Shown in pieces: positions 1 through 8,047 of a stretch of DNA of 64,000 bases. The notes under the pieces were generated by a model. That model saw nothing but the letters and a program-made list of their open reading frames with translations. It ran no database searches and was not told where the DNA came from. Origin of the DNA: Shewanella sp. Isolate11 (GTDB taxonomy: Bacteria > Pseudomonadota > Gammaproteobacteria > Enterobacterales > Shewanellaceae). The stretch lies in assembly GCF_022398315.1 (NCBI RefSeq), contig NZ_JAKEVF010000004.1:1-64000 (forward strand), written 5' to 3'. The translations under genes were made by a program, and so were the position numbers. Within the stretch, counting starts at the first letter, position 1. Each line of letters opens with the position of its first letter.

Positions 1-1
1 C

Positions 2-88
2 GAAGAAATAATTAGGCGATATGTGCGACATCAAGACAAACAAGAGAAGGAAGAAGCCGAGCGTCAATTACAATTGAACGTTGATTAA
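2..88 (+). CDS. C-terminal end of an unidentified protein (partial)
   Basis: Frame 2 is open from the window edge to a TAA at 86-88 and encodes 28 residues. The segment is strongly charged (a KQEKEEAERQ stretch) and looks like a helical, hydrophilic C-terminus. It is followed directly by a double hairpin terminator, which supports a real gene end. The piece is too short to assign a family. Confidence 0.5.
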   Translation, partial: EEIIRRYVRHQDKQEKEEAERQLQLNVD

Positions 89-95
89 TGAATAA

Positions 96-146
96 GCCCC
101 CTTATAGGGGGCCAATCAAAGCCACCTTCTATGAAGGTGGATTTTT
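96..146 (+). terminator. Tandem hairpin terminator after the upstream gene
   Basis: Two hairpins follow the stop at 86-88. The first has a 6-bp stem (96-101 with 107-112, GCCCCC/GGGGGC). The second has an 8-bp stem (122-129 with 133-140, CCACCTTC/GAAGGTGG) and a 3-nt loop, followed by ATTTTT. The second has the form of an intrinsic terminator. Confidence 0.75.
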
Positions 147-287
147 ACTGAGTCAGACTTTTGCATTAATTGAGTGCTGCAATCAAGTTAAGATCTGGTC
201 CAAGCTGCCGATAAGCTAACTAATACCGCCCAAGACAAATATCTATTGCAAACCGATATTGGGCTAAATTGATATAGAGAATTTGTT

Positions 288-932
288 ATGTTTCGATTTG
301 TATTCTTTATTATTGTTAGTAGCTTATCTTTAGCAAGCTATGCTAAAACAGATGTAAAAGCGTACTTAGATACACGAGCTGTTGATATTTATAGTCAAGA
401 GCAGTTGATTGATATGATCCGCGATAAATCTTATCTCACTCGAGTGAGAGGAGATGAATGTCAATTAGTACAAGATATTGAGGCTCGTGCAGAAGTATTA
501 AAGCAGCCTCTATATCAATACCTTTGGGCTGAAATGCTAAATTATGGCATCTGTGTGCCAGCAAATCCGCCAAGGGGAATATCATTACTTCGTGATGCCG
601 CCGAACAAGGCAGCGCCGAAGCTATGGTCAGGATTGCCGAGTATTATCATGATGGTAAGTTTGTGATCCAAGATAAACAGCGGGCAGTGCAATACACATT
701 ACCCGCGGCAGCCAGTGGCGACCAACCTGCACGTATCATGTTGGTTAGACTGTTTGGCGAAGGCTACGGTAGCCCTAGAGACTATGTGTTGGGTTATCAT
801 TGGCTATACAATGATGTATTTAGTGATGAGGCGACCAAGCAGGAAGCCATTAAATTATTGAAGGTGCTAGAAGCAAAAATGCCCCCCAGTGCGGTTACTC
901 GGGCAAAGCAGGAGCATCTGAGATCCCAGTAA
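288..932 (+). CDS. Secreted Sel1-like repeat protein
   Basis: This 214-residue protein begins with a signal peptide: a hydrophobic stretch at residues 2-16 and an A-S-Y-A cleavage context near residue 19. The middle contains Sel1/TPR-like helical repeats, with phrases such as LLRDAAEQGSAEAMVRIAEY and a later AASGDQPARIMLVRLFGEGYG, spanning roughly residues 95-180. Sel1 repeats form solenoid scaffolds for protein contacts, and a periplasmic location is inferred from the signal peptide. The gene lies 49 bp upstream of rnr on the same strand. No enzymatic motif is visible, so the partner and role are unknown. Confidence 0.75.
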   Translation: MFRFVFFIIVSSLSLASYAKTDVKAYLDTRAVDIYSQEQLIDMIRDKSYLTRVRGDECQLVQDIEARAEVLKQPLYQYLWAEMLNYGICVPANPPRGISLLRDAAEQGSAEAMVRIAEYYHDGKFVIQDKQRAVQYTLPAAASGDQPARIMLVRLFGEGYGSPRDYVLGYHWLYNDVFSDEATKQEAIKLLKVLEAKMPPSAVTRAKQEHLRSQ

Positions 933-981
933 TTGCCCGAAACTCAATGGTGAGCAAGCGGGCTGACATTTTGGATATTGA

Positions 982-3438
982 ATGATCAAAGATCCGCATA
1001 TTAAGCGTGAACAAGAGAAGTACGACAACCCCATTCCCAGTCGTGAGTATATCTTAGATTACTTACGTTCAGAGACATCACCCCTCAATCGAGAAAAAAT
1101 CGCTGATGCACTTAAGATCAGTGGCGAAGAGCAGCTAGAAGCCTTGCGTCGTCGCCTACGTGCTATGGAGCGCGATGGTCAGTTAGTGTTTACTCGCGGC
1201 CAAGCCTATGGCTTACCCGAACGAATGGATCTGCTTAGCGGCACCATTATCGGCCATCGAGACGGTTTTGGATTTCTAAAACTCGACGAAGGTGGCGACG
1301 ATCTCTATATTCATAACCGTGATATGGCGATGTATTTTCACGGTGATAAGGTGCTGGCACAGAAAGCCGGTGTCGATCGCAAAGGGCGCCGCGAAGCCCG
1401 TATCGTGCGGTTAACCCATGAACGAAGTGCAGCTTTAGTCGGCCGTTTCCATGTCGACTCTGGCATGGCGTTTGTGATCGCCGATGATCGCCGTATTACC
1501 CAAGAGATCTTGGTGCCTAATGAAGACCGAAACGGTGCCCGCCAAGGTGATGTCGTAGTGGTGGAGTTAACTCGTCGCCCTGGACGTCACATTAAGGCCG
1601 CCGGCAAAGTCACCGAGGTGTTAGGTAAAGAGATGGCACCAGGTATGGAGATTGAAATTGCCCTGCGTAACTATGATCTTCCCCATACTTGGTCGAGCGT
1701 GATTGAGAAGAAGCTGCGTAAAATTCCCGATGAAGTCACTGAGGAAGATAAGCAAGGCCGAGTCGATCTACGTAACTTACCTTTAGTCACTATCGATGGT
1801 GAAGATGCCCGAGATTTTGATGATGCCGTGTATGCCGAGAAGAAGAAAAGCGGTGGCTGGCGTCTGTGGGTTGCGATTGCCGATGTGAGCCATTATGTGC
1901 GTACCGAGTCGGCACTGGATACCGAAGCGCGTGCTCGCGGTAACTCGGTGTATTTCCCATCGCAAGTGATCCCCATGTTGCCAGAGAAACTCTCTAATGG
2001 CTTGTGTTCACTTAATCCCGGCGTCGATAGACTCTGCATGGTTGCCGAGATGACCATTTCGGCGGCGGGTAAACTGTCTGGTTATAAGTTTTATTCGGCG
2101 GTGATGCATTCACATGCGCGCTTAACCTATACCCAAGTGGCAGCGATGCTCGAAGGTGGTGAGGTTAGCGATGGGCTCAAAGATATCTTCCCGCACCTAC
2201 AGACATTGCAGTCCTTGTATCTGACGTTAGATGAAACCCGTGCTCAGCGCGGCGCGATAGCCTTCGAGACTACCGAGACACAGTTTATCTTCAATGCCAA
2301 TCGTAAGATTGACCGCATCGAACCTAGAACACGTAATCAGGCTCATAAGATCATCGAAGAATGTATGATCATGGCTAACGTGGCCTCGGCTAAGTTTGTG
2401 CAAAAGCATAAAGGGGAAGTGTTGTACCGTGTGCACGAAGCGCCGTCGGAGCAGAAGCTAACCAATTTTAAGGACTTCCTCAAAGAGCGTGGCCTAAGCA
2501 TGAGTGGTGGTTTAGAGCCAACGCCAGCAGATTATCAAGGTATCATGGAGCAGATTGCCGATAGACCCGACGCCGAACTGATCCAGGTGATGTTGCTGCG
2601 CTCGATGAGACAAGCCACTTACACCCCAGATAATGAAGGTCATTTTGGTTTGGCACTGGAGCAGTATGCGCACTTTACCTCGCCAATTCGTCGATATCCT
2701 GATCTGATTTTGCATCGCGTTATACGTTATTTACTGGCCAAAGAACGTGGTGAAGCGAAAGAGAAATGGACACCTGATGGTGGCTATCATTATCAAATTG
2801 AAGAATTAGACTTGCTCGGTGAAGAGTGTTCGACAACTGAACGTCGTGCCGATGAAGCAACCCGTGATGTTAGCGACTGGCTTAAATGTGAGTTTATGCA
2901 AGATCATGTTGGCGACACCTTTGAAGCTGTGATTGCATCGGTGACCCATTTCGGTTTATTCGTGCGCTTAAACGAGTTGTTTATCGACGGCTTAGTACAT
3001 ATCTCTAGCCTTGGTGGCGACTATTATCATTACGATAATATGCGTCAACGTTTGGTGGGTGAAGCCAGCGGTCAGGTATATCAAATTGGTGATCCAGTGA
3101 CTGTGAAAGTAGCTGGAGTTAACCTCGATGACCGTCAAATTGATTTAATGATGGTGGGCAATGATGCAGGCTCGACTAAACGTGGCAAGAGTAGTAGCCG
3201 CCGAGCGGCTAGTAGCGATAAAAAGCCGCTATCGGCTAGAGAGCGAGTGAATCTTGAAGGGGCTAAGCTAGCTAAAAAGCCTGCCGGTAAAGATGGCGCT
3301 AAGAAACCACGTCGAGGCTCATCGGCTAAGAGCACTGCGGCCAATAAAGCGGGTAAACCTGTTGGCGCTAAAGCTAAATCTTCGTCGGCTAAAGCGGGTG
3401 CTAAAAAGCGTAAGTCGACTAAACGTAAATCTAAGTGA
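982..3438 (+). CDS. rnr: Ribonuclease R (3'-5' exoribonuclease)
   Basis: This 818-residue protein aligns along its length with E. coli RNase R as I recall it (about 813 aa). RNase R degrades structured RNA processively from the 3' end and takes part in rRNA and tmRNA quality control. The order is an N-terminal winged-helix segment (residues 15-75), two cold-shock/OB domains (about 84-225), the RNB catalytic core (about 260-590), an S1 domain (from about 644) and a Lys/Ala/Ser-rich basic tail (730-818). The metal-binding aspartates fall at D272, D278, D280 and D281 in the [10 protein letters not shown] motif, the E. coli numbering. No strong Shine-Dalgarno sequence precedes the ATG. The start is kept because the N-terminus ([17 protein letters not shown]) matches the family. 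It lies upstream of rlmB, as in E. coli. Confidence 0.97.
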   Translation: MIKDPHIKREQEKYDNPIPSREYILDYLRSETSPLNREKIADALKISGEEQLEALRRRLRAMERDGQLVFTRGQAYGLPERMDLLSGTIIGHRDGFGFLKLDEGGDDLYIHNRDMAMYFHGDKVLAQKAGVDRKGRREARIVRLTHERSAALVGRFHVDSGMAFVIADDRRITQEILVPNEDRNGARQGDVVVVELTRRPGRHIKAAGKVTEVLGKEMAPGMEIEIALRNYDLPHTWSSVIEKKLRKIPDEVTEEDKQGRVDLRNLPLVTIDGEDARDFDDAVYAEKKKSGGWRLWVAIADVSHYVRTESALDTEARARGNSVYFPSQVIPMLPEKLSNGLCSLNPGVDRLCMVAEMTISAAGKLSGYKFYSAVMHSHARLTYTQVAAMLEGGEVSDGLKDIFPHLQTLQSLYLTLDETRAQRGAIAFETTETQFIFNANRKIDRIEPRTRNQAHKIIEECMIMANVASAKFVQKHKGEVLYRVHEAPSEQKLTNFKDFLKERGLSMSGGLEPTPADYQGIMEQIADRPDAELIQVMLLRSMRQATYTPDNEGHFGLALEQYAHFTSPIRRYPDLILHRVIRYLLAKERGEAKEKWTPDGGYHYQIEELDLLGEECSTTERRADEATRDVSDWLKCEFMQDHVGDTFEAVIASVTHFGLFVRLNELFIDGLVHISSLGGDYYHYDNMRQRLVGEASGQVYQIGDPVTVKVAGVNLDDRQIDLMMVGNDAGSTKRGKSSSRRAASSDKKPLSARERVNLEGAKLAKKPAGKDGAKKPRRGSSAKSTAANKAGKPVGAKAKSSSAKAGAKKRKSTKRKSK

Positions 3439-3511
3439 TTAAAACGTCGATAACGCGATTAAACCAGATTAATAAAGACAGTGTTGACTGTTTAATGTGA
3501 GATAGAGATAA

Positions 3512-4252
3512 ATGAAAAAACAAGATATCACCTTCGGAATTCATGCGCTGGAGTCAGTACTTAAACACAGCCCCGAACGTGTGATTGAGATGTGGGTGCT
3601 TCAAGGTCGTGACGACCAACGCCTGATCCCTTTGCTAGAGATCGCTGCTCAATATGGCGTTGCGATTCAAAAGACCTCACGTAAAGCTTTGGATGAAAAA
3701 GCAGGTAGCAGTCAACATCAAGGCGTTTTAGCCCGAGTCAAACCGGTTAAACAACTTAATGACAATGACTTACTCGCCTTGGTTGAGAAAATCGAAGTTC
3801 CGTTTCTGTTGATTCTCGATGGGGTTACCGATCCGCATAACTTAGGCGCTTGTCTGCGTAATGCCGATGCCGCTGGCGTACATGGTGTGATTGTGCCTCG
3901 TGATAATTCGGCAGGCCTAACTCCAACTGTAAGCAAGGTGGCCTGCGGCGCAGCCGAAGTGGTGCCTCTGTTTCAAGTGACTAACTTGGCGCGAACCATG
4001 AAGGCACTGCAAGAAAAGGGTATTTGGATCATCGGTGCTGCCGGTGAAGCCGAACACGATCTTTATAAAGCTGATCTCAAAGGGTCTATCGCCATTGCCA
4101 TGGGCGCAGAAGATAAAGGATTACGCCGCTTAACCCGTGAAAGCTGTGATTCATTGGCATCAATCCCTATGTCGGGTTCGGTTTCGAGCCTCAACGTTTC
4201 GGTGGCTACCGGTATCTGTCTGTTTGAGGCGGTTCGCCAAAGAATTGGATAA
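3512..4252 (+). CDS. rlmB: 23S rRNA 2'-O-methyltransferase RlmB (Gm2251)
   Basis: A 246-residue SpoU-family (SPOUT) methyltransferase, close to the E. coli length of 243. It methylates the 2'-O of G2251 in the peptidyl-transferase P loop of 23S rRNA using SAM. An N-terminal RNA substrate-binding domain (about residues 1-75) precedes the knotted catalytic domain. The three SPOUT motifs are visible: [13 protein letters not shown] (motif 1), [14 protein letters not shown] (motif 2) and [18 protein letters not shown] (motif 3, which builds the SAM-binding knot). It sits 73 bp after rnr and ends at a strong terminator (4305-4337). Confidence 0.97.
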   Translation: MKKQDITFGIHALESVLKHSPERVIEMWVLQGRDDQRLIPLLEIAAQYGVAIQKTSRKALDEKAGSSQHQGVLARVKPVKQLNDNDLLALVEKIEVPFLLILDGVTDPHNLGACLRNADAAGVHGVIVPRDNSAGLTPTVSKVACGAAEVVPLFQVTNLARTMKALQEKGIWIIGAAGEAEHDLYKADLKGSIAIAMGAEDKGLRRLTRESCDSLASIPMSGSVSSLNVSVATGICLFEAVRQRIG

Positions 4253-4304
4253 TCGCGAATTCGATAATTGAATTTTGAGTCGATGTGATGGCTCAAGGTT
4301 GATG

Positions 4305-4337
4305 AATGCCGATGAGGGAGACTTCATCGGCATTTTT
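4305..4337 (+). terminator. Intrinsic terminator of rnr-rlmB
   Basis: An 11-bp perfect stem (AATGCCGATGA at 4305-4315 with TCATCGGCATT at 4324-4334) is closed by an 8-nt loop and followed by a T-run to 4337. Confidence 0.9.
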
Positions 4338-4380
4338 GTATCTGTCGTTTGACGATGTGGTCGTTTAGTGACGTGGTTTT

Positions 4381-4896
4381 AGCGTTAACCGTCGCTGTTG
4401 TTTATAGCCTGCGGCTCGCTTATGTGCAGATACATCTGCTACACGCCGACTCTTTATTTCAAAGAGAGTCGTCTCTGGAGGCTCGACTATAGCATCTGAC
4501 CTACATGGATGTAGGGAATGCCAAAAAATGTAGGGAACATTTTTGGCCCTGCCATCGACGTCCGCAGCTGTATCTACACCCGGTTATTTCATCTCTTCGA
4601 TTGAACGGTATCGGAATTTTCTATGCGTCTGGTTAAAGTGCATTTGTTCTTGCCGTGGATCTTGCAGCGTTAACCTTCATTGTTATCTATCGCCTGCCCG
4701 GCGGGGGAAGTGCAAGCACTCTTTTGGCACGGTGAATGAAGCGTAGCTTCGAGCCCACGAACGAGAGGAATTGATGCCGCCGAGAGCCAAAAAGCGTGCT
4801 TACACCCGAATCTAAACGTCTCTTCGATTTAACGGTATAGGGTTACTGCTATTGATAAGATTAAAGTGAATTAGCACTCGGAGTTGATCCTGCAGG
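4381..4896 (+). repeat. Degenerate intergenic repeat mosaic (direct copies)
   Basis: No credible gene is present here. Two sequence blocks recur. Block 1, starting AGCGTTAACC, lies at 4381-4413 and again at 4666-4698 (about 26 of 33 identical). Block 2, starting ACACCCG and containing TCTCTTCGATTgAACGGTAT, lies at 4576-4667 and 4802-4896; its 20-base core differs at one position between copies (4592-4611 and 4819-4838). A third copy of the block 2 core is inverted at 5140-5178. The arrangement looks like decayed copies of a dispersed Shewanella-type intergenic repeat. No coding capacity or transposase is visible. Confidence 0.65.
4500..4547. repeat. Pair of short palindromic hairpins
   Basis: CCTACATGGATGTAGG (4500-4515) is a perfect 7-bp inverted repeat with a 2-nt loop. 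It is followed at 4520-4547 by a second hairpin, GCCAAAAAATGT with ACATTTTTGGC. Both lie inside the repeat mosaic and could form in RNA or DNA. No T-run makes either an obvious terminator. Confidence 0.6.
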
Positions 4897-5174
4897 AATC
4901 TCTATTGTTGCAAGTGTACCTATCTATAGAGTAGATAAAAGTTATTCCTAGATATCTGGTAGTAATCCATACATTTTCTCTGACTTTCTATTTTGATGTA
5001 TTCACTTGTGTAGTGGTATTTAGTTCTTAGGTGAGTTCCGAATGGCATCTGGATATCTTCATCGTATTTAGTACCCACACAATTGCGATAGTAATCGTAA
5101 AATGAATCAGGAATGGGAATATAGATAATTTTGCCTGAATCCAAATACGTCAAATCGAAGAGATAAATAACCCG

Positions 5175-5281
5175 GTGTAGGTGCGGCTGAGGCCTTCGAT
5201 TTCAGGGATGAAATCGTAAAGCGCCCAGTGACGGGTTTACAGCGAGCCTCAGCAGTACCTGCACATGAGCCCACCGCAGGT
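5175..5281. repeat. Nested palindromic element (three-way-junction fold)
   Basis: An outer imperfect inverted repeat (5175-5192 with 5247-5264, ending GCTGAGG/CCTCAGC) encloses two internal hairpins. One is a perfect 8-bp stem, CGATTTCA/TGAAATCG, at 5197-5216. The other is GTAAA...TTTAC at about 5217-5240. A competing stem, ACCTGC/GCAGGT (5257-5262 with 5276-5281), shares the right outer arm. The region has no gene. It looks like a mobile or dispersed structured repeat; its function is unknown. Confidence 0.65.
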
Positions 5282-5415
5282 GATAAATACACCAAGAAGC
5301 CATGGTTCAAAGCACACTTTCAAATTTCAATTAGGCTGGAAGCAAAGACCATTGAAGCAGCCATTCATCTACCAGATCAGCATTGAAACCTTGTGCTATT
5401 CAAGGTGAACTCACC

Positions 5416-6159
5416 TTACTGGAAGGTATAGAGCAAATTAAATGTCGATATGGTATCGGTTTTCTTTGAACCTTCAGGTACCACATCTGTGTACTTGATG
5501 TTGACGCCAATTTTAAAAGCCCAGTCTTGGAATAGGGTGTTCTTGTAACCCATGTCTAAGGTGAAGGTGTTGGTGACTTGGCCAAGCTCTGAAGTGAAGT
5601 CGGCATTAAAGCTAGTGTATTCGTGGATCTTTTGTTCAAACTTGGCGGCGGTACGCAAGATGATTTCGCGATCTGGGTCAGGAAACGGTTCGGTATCGGA
5701 TTCTTGCGGTAGGTTATAACGATAACCTGGGCCGATTTCTAAACTGAGTTTGGTGCGGTCGGTGCTGACGGCGTCGAAACCATAACCGGTCGATACGGTG
5801 GCGATGCGAGTATAACTACCAAAGCGATCGCTGGTGAATTCACCACGGGCAAAAATATAGCCGCTGTACAACTTGTAGCTGGACTGAACCTGTGCATCAT
5901 ATTTTTCAGAGGTGGTTTTTTCTGAGTCGGCGGCGTAATAGCCTTTAAATACGCCTTCTTGTCTGAATTGCTTGGTGTCGTACACCAGCTTAGTGCGGCC
6001 GTTAAAGCTACTGGAGTCAGTGTTACCCGTATTGATTTGCAGCCCGGCTTCAATTTCGGCCGAGAAGTCACTGGGCGGTTCTTGATAGTCTGGGGGGACC
6101 AAAGCCCATGCGCCGGAAGAGAGGCTGAGAGTGACAAAAAAAAGCAGTGTTCTTAGCAT
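5416..6159 (-). CDS. DUF481 outer-membrane beta-barrel protein (YdiY-like)
   Basis: A 247-residue protein when started at the internal Met (ATG at 6159-6157). This start places a clean signal peptide at the N-terminus (LRTLLFFVTLSLSSGAWA); the longer reading frame from 6216 adds 19 residues that would mask it. The mature part has the DUF481 pattern: alternating beta strands, a VEAGLQINTGNTDSSSFNG-like opening (here IEAGLQINTGNTDSSSFNG), a GPGYRYN turn and an aromatic C-terminus (FNLLYTFQ). DUF481 proteins are predicted outer-membrane barrels, often salt- or acid-stress associated; the substrate is unknown. It is divergent from the rpsF operon, with 226 bp between the starts. Confidence 0.85.
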   Translation of the reverse strand: MLRTLLFFVTLSLSSGAWALVPPDYQEPPSDFSAEIEAGLQINTGNTDSSSFNGRTKLVYDTKQFRQEGVFKGYYAADSEKTTSEKYDAQVQSSYKLYSGYIFARGEFTSDRFGSYTRIATVSTGYGFDAVSTDRTKLSLEIGPGYRYNLPQESDTEPFPDPDREIILRTAAKFEQKIHEYTSFNADFTSELGQVTNTFTLDMGYKNTLFQDWAFKIGVNIKYTDVVPEGSKKTDTISTFNLLYTFQ

Positions 6160-6262
6160 TATTTTTATTCTTAAAGAGTCTAATTGTTTAGCGCTTTTAT
6201 AACAGCGGCTAATCATACCTTTTCAGGCTGCGATGGGCAAAAGCAATTGCCAAAGATATCGC

Positions 6263-6291
6263 TTGAGTTTCGACCTTGCCCCATGTATCAT
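6263..6291 (+). promoter_or_regulatory. Predicted sigma-70 promoter of the rpsF operon
   Basis: TTGAGT (6263-6268) and TATCAT (6286-6291) are separated by 17 bp. A GC-rich discriminator (TCCGCGGC) follows, typical of stringently controlled ribosomal promoters. It lies about 95 bp upstream of the rpsF ATG, leaving room for a leader. Confidence 0.5.
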
Positions 6292-6327
6292 TCCGCGGCT
6301 TAATTCAGTCATTTTATTTAGTTCCTT

Positions 6328-6362
6328 GCCTCTATTTGGTTTGACTGAGCCAACAACGAGGC
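6328..6362 (+). promoter_or_regulatory. Leader hairpin before rpsF, possible S6:S18 autoregulatory site
   Basis: GCCTC (6328-6332) pairs with GAGGC (6358-6362), and inner TTGG (6336-6339) pairs with CCAA (6350-6353), with internal loops between. The structure ends 12 nt before the AAGGAG ribosome-binding site. Leaders of rpsF operons in many bacteria carry an RNA motif bound by the S6:S18 complex. The position fits, but I did not confirm the conserved motif. Confidence 0.4.
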
Positions 6363-6385
6363 TAGATAACCGTAAGGAGCAAAAA

Positions 6386-6799
6386 ATGCGTCATTATGAA
6401 ATCGTATTTTTAGTTCACCCTGATCAGAGTGAACAAGTGCCAGGTATGATCGAGCGTTACACGGGTATTCTTACCCAAGCAGGCGGTCAAATCCACCGTT
6501 TAGAAGACTGGGGCCGTCGTCAACTGGCTTACCCAATCATCGAATTGCATAAAGCTCACTATGTTCTTATGAACGTAGAAGCGACTGCAGAATCGGTTGA
6601 AGAGCTAGAAACAGCTTTCCGTTTCAACGACGCTGTTCTTCGTAGCATGGTTATGCGCACTAAAGGTGCCATCACTGAAGCTTCTCCAATGGCTAAAGCG
6701 AAAGACGAGCGTGATTCACGTCGTTCTAGCGAAGATCGTCCAGTTGCTGAAGCATCTGCCGATGAGTCTGAAGAAGCCGCTGAAAACGCAGCTGAGTAA
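6386..6799 (+). CDS. rpsF: 30S ribosomal protein S6 (bS6)
   Basis: 137 residues when started at the ATG at 6386, which has AAGGAG 6 nt upstream. The longer in-frame extension from 6233 is leader sequence, because the family begins [19 protein letters not shown] as here. S6 binds 16S rRNA together with S18. The core (about residues 1-95) is followed by an acidic Ser/Glu/Ala-rich tail, comparable to the tail that RimK glutamylates in E. coli. It is the first gene of rpsF-priB-rpsR-rplI. Confidence 0.97.
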   Translation: MRHYEIVFLVHPDQSEQVPGMIERYTGILTQAGGQIHRLEDWGRRQLAYPIIELHKAHYVLMNVEATAESVEELETAFRFNDAVLRSMVMRTKGAITEASPMAKAKDERDSRRSSEDRPVAEASADESEEAAENAAE

Positions 6800-6807
6800 G
6801 TTTTTCT

Positions 6808-7352
<545 letters not shown>

Positions 7353-7379
7353 TACCGCATTAATTTAGAGGAATATAAA

Positions 7380-7832
7380 ATGAACGTTATTTTACTTGAT
7401 AAAATCGCTAACCTAGGCAACTTGGGTGACCAAGTTTCTGTAAAAGCGGGTTACGCACGTAACTTCCTTTTACCACAAGGTAAAGCTGTTGTTGCTAATG
7501 CTGCTAACATCGAAGTTTTTGAAGCACGTCGTGCTGAACTAGAAGCTAAGTTAGCTGCTGATCTAGCTGCTGCAAACGAGCGCGCTGAGAAAATCAACGC
7601 TCTTGAAACTGTTGTTATCGCTTCTAAAGCGGGCGACGAAGGCAAGTTATTCGGTTCAATCGGTAACCGTGACATTGCTGATGCAGTAACTGCTGCAGGT
7701 GTTGAACTAGCTAAGAGCGAAGTTCGTCTACCACTTGGCGCTATCCGCGTTGCTGGTGAGTACGAAATCGACGTACAAGTTCACACTGAAGTTAAAGCTG
7801 TTGTTAAGTTATCTGTTGTTGCAGAAGCTTAA
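7380..7832 (+). CDS. rplI: 50S ribosomal protein L9 (bL9)
   Basis: 150 residues with the typical two-domain layout. The N-terminal rRNA-binding domain starts [20 protein letters not shown] and contains [17 protein letters not shown] long Ala/Glu-rich connecting helix (about 50-75) leads to the C-terminal domain. L9 binds 23S rRNA and helps hold the reading frame. Strong codon bias (GCT, GTT, CGT) fits a highly expressed gene. It is last in the operon, before a strong terminator. Confidence 0.98.
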   Translation: MNVILLDKIANLGNLGDQVSVKAGYARNFLLPQGKAVVANAANIEVFEARRAELEAKLAADLAAANERAEKINALETVVIASKAGDEGKLFGSIGNRDIADAVTAAGVELAKSEVRLPLGAIRVAGEYEIDVQVHTEVKAVVKLSVVAEA

Positions 7833-7858
7833 TTCCTAGCTAAAAAGCTTTAAAGAAA

Positions 7859-7892
7859 ACACCGCGCTAAGCAATTAGTGCGGTGTTTTTTT
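7859..7892 (+). terminator. Intrinsic terminator of the rpsF operon
   Basis: A 12-bp stem (7859-7870 with 7875-7886, one G-U pair) has a GCAA tetraloop and a following run of seven T. Confidence 0.92.
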
Positions 7893-7961
7893 ATGGCCTA
7901 CTTCTAGGTTACGGGATTTTAAGAAGCGGCCTGAAGCGATTTAGCTACAGCTTTTACAGAT

Positions 7962-8031
7962 AAAAAAACACCGTGCGAATCAATCAGCACGGTGTCTTAA
8001 TCAATCGCTTCGAGGGGAGAGACTCGAAGCG
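7962..8031 (-). terminator. Terminator of the TonB receptor gene (minus strand)
   Basis: The stem ACACCGTGC (7968-7976) with GCACGGTGT (7987-7995) is followed on the minus strand by a seven-T run (A-run at 7962-7968). A second hairpin, CGCTTCGAG (8006-8014) with CTCGAAGCG (8023-8031), lies between it and the gene's stop. Confidence 0.85.
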
Positions 8032-8047
8032 GTTGTACTCACTTTAT

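Noticed and set aside
4920-5153. 77-codon minus-strand frame with a protein-like composition
   Set aside because: It has no ribosome-binding site, its start lies within an inverted copy of the intergenic repeat, and it matches no family I know. Treated as chance in AT-rich sequence.
4543-5310. Other small frames in the repeat mosaic
   Set aside because: They run through hairpins and repeat copies and have no start signals.
6233-6385. N-terminal extension of S6
   Set aside because: The family start and the AAGGAG site are at 6386; the upstream part is leader and promoter.
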